NCBI GenBank assembly: GCA_018262455.1
Contig: JAGSPR010000354.1
Location: 1 to 7,274, forward strand
Source: Deltaproteobacteria bacterium
GTDB lineage: Bacteria; Myxococcota; Polyangia; Haliangiales; Haliangiaceae
Direction of reading: 5' to 3'
Length of the DNA: 7,274 bases
Position 1 is the first letter of the stretch. Each line of letters starts with the position of its first letter. Below, one piece after another: positions 6,585 to 7,274 of the stretch. The notes under the pieces are model-generated. The model had not been told where the DNA came from. It was given only the letters and a program-made list of their open reading frames with translations, and did not search any database. The position numbers were made by a program, and so were the translations under genes.

Positions 6585-7274
6585 TCACGACGCGTCGCGC
6601 TTCTCGACCGCCGGGCTGCGCGCCGGCGCGGCCAGGCTGCTGGCGTCGGCGGCCTGCGCGACCTCGGCGAAGCCGAAGGTCTGGCCGACGACGTAGAGCG
6701 GCCGGCCCTTCACCTCCTCGAAGATCCGCGCGATGTACTCGCCCTGGATGCCGTTCGAGATCAGCGACAGCGCGTTGAAGAACAGCAGCAGGATGAGCAG
6801 CGACGCGTAGCCCGGCACGTCGATCCCGAAGAACAGCTTCTGGATCACCGTGACGAGCAGGTAGATGAAGCAGCCGAGCGCGACCAGCAGGCCGACATAG
6901 GTCCACATCTTGAGCGGCGCGGTCGAGAACGAGAACAGGCCGTCGAGCGCGAACTTCCACAGCTTCCAGAAGCTCCAGCTCGAGCGGGTCTCGTTCGCCC
7001 GCACGTTCGCCTGGAACTCGATCGACGTCACCTTGAAGCCGGGCCACGCGAAGATGCCCTTCATGAACCGGTGGCGCTCCGGCATCTTGACGATGACGTC
7101 GATGATCTTGCGATCGATCAGCCGGAAGTCGCCGGCGTTCGGCGGGATCTCGACCGACGTCATCCACTTCATGACCTTGTAGTAGGTCCGCGACAGGCTC
7201 CGGCGAACCAACCCCTCCTCGTCGCGCTTGCTGCGCACGCCGAGCACCATGTCGAAGCCCTCGCGCCACTTCGC
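6585..7274 (-). CDS. Family 2 polyprenyl-phosphate sugar synthase (GtrB/ArnC/DPM1-like), N-terminus cut by window edge
   Basis: C-terminal 229 residues of an inner-membrane glycosyltransferase that moves a sugar from a nucleotide donor to a polyprenyl phosphate. The open frame continues to the right edge. Visible residues begin AKWREGFDMVLGVRSKRDEE, which matches the K-W-x-E-G-x-D-V-V-x-G-x-R region of this family, so the internal ATG at 7250 is not the start. Further hallmarks are AGDFRLIDRK (visible 47-56), PERHRFMKGIFAWPGF (65-80), DGLFSFSTAPLK (111-122), two C-terminal membrane helices (about 125-149 and 155-175) and GEYIARIFEEVKGRPLYVV (178-196). The nucleotide-sugar-binding and catalytic Asp motifs lie off the window. 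In the region that is usually R-x-A-G-x-(S/T)-K this copy reads RANETRSSW, with Asn for Gly and Arg for Lys. The tail after Val196 (about 33 residues) is Ala-rich and probably disordered. It is co-directional with the GT-C-like gene 9 nt downstream. The donor sugar cannot be told. Confidence 0.9.
   Translation of the reverse strand, partial: AKWREGFDMVLGVRSKRDEEGLVRRSLSRTYYKVMKWMTSVEIPPNAGDFRLIDRKIIDVIVKMPERHRFMKGIFAWPGFKVTSIEFQANVRANETRSSWSFWKLWKFALDGLFSFSTAPLKMWTYVGLLVALGCFIYLLVTVIQKLFFGIDVPGYASLLILLLFFNALSLISNGIQGEYIARIFEEVKGRPLYVVGQTFGFAEVAQAADASSLAAPARSPAVEKRDAS

Noticed and set aside
6585..7250. ATG at 7250 as the start of the GT2 gene
   Set aside because: The frame continues upstream to the window edge with family-typical residues (KWREGFD), so this Met is internal and the gene is truncated by the window.

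Overview
The window is very GC-rich, with codon third positions dominated by G and C. It is packed with genes for cell-surface polysaccharide assembly. The composition and the mix of genes suit a high-GC Gram-negative bacterium, perhaps a myxobacterium or related deltaproteobacterial lineage. That placement is inferred from composition and gene content only; no rRNA or other taxonomic marker is present.

Layout from left to right. (1) Positions 1-1280, minus strand: an oligosaccharide flippase (Wzx-like, MOP superfamily) that runs off the left edge and so lacks its C-terminus. (2) 1283-3271, minus: a 662-residue two-domain amidotransferase. An N-terminal class II (Ntn-type, Cys2) glutaminase domain is joined to a C-terminal PP-loop synthetase domain of the WbpG/N-acetyl-sugar amidotransferase type. 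Genes 2 and 1 are separated by 2 nt and form one leftward operon. (3) 3312-4799, plus: a polytopic membrane protein with GT-C-like features, divergent from gene 2 across a 40-bp gap. (4) 4704-6575, minus: a second large polytopic membrane protein resembling the DUF6056 group, with a roughly 240-residue soluble C-terminal part. It converges on gene 3, and the two 3' ends overlap by 96 bp. (5) 6585-7274, minus: the C-terminal part of a family 2 polyprenyl-phosphate sugar synthase (GtrB/ArnC/DPM1-like) whose N-terminus is beyond the right edge. It is co-transcribed with gene 4.

Together the genes look like part of an O-antigen or exopolysaccharide locus. The amidotransferase would modify a nucleotide-linked acidic or acetamido sugar in the cytoplasm, and the flippase would export the lipid-linked unit. 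The GtrB-like enzyme would charge undecaprenyl phosphate with a sugar, which one of the GT-C-like membrane proteins could transfer on the periplasmic side. This pathway is inferred from family resemblance and gene order; sugar identity cannot be read from the sequence.

No RNA genes, insertion sequences, CRISPR arrays or attachment sites were seen. The only non-coding stretches are the 40-bp divergent gap and gaps of 2 and 9 nt within the operons. The most noteworthy item is the domain combination in the amidotransferase. I do not see a clearly new multi-gene system.
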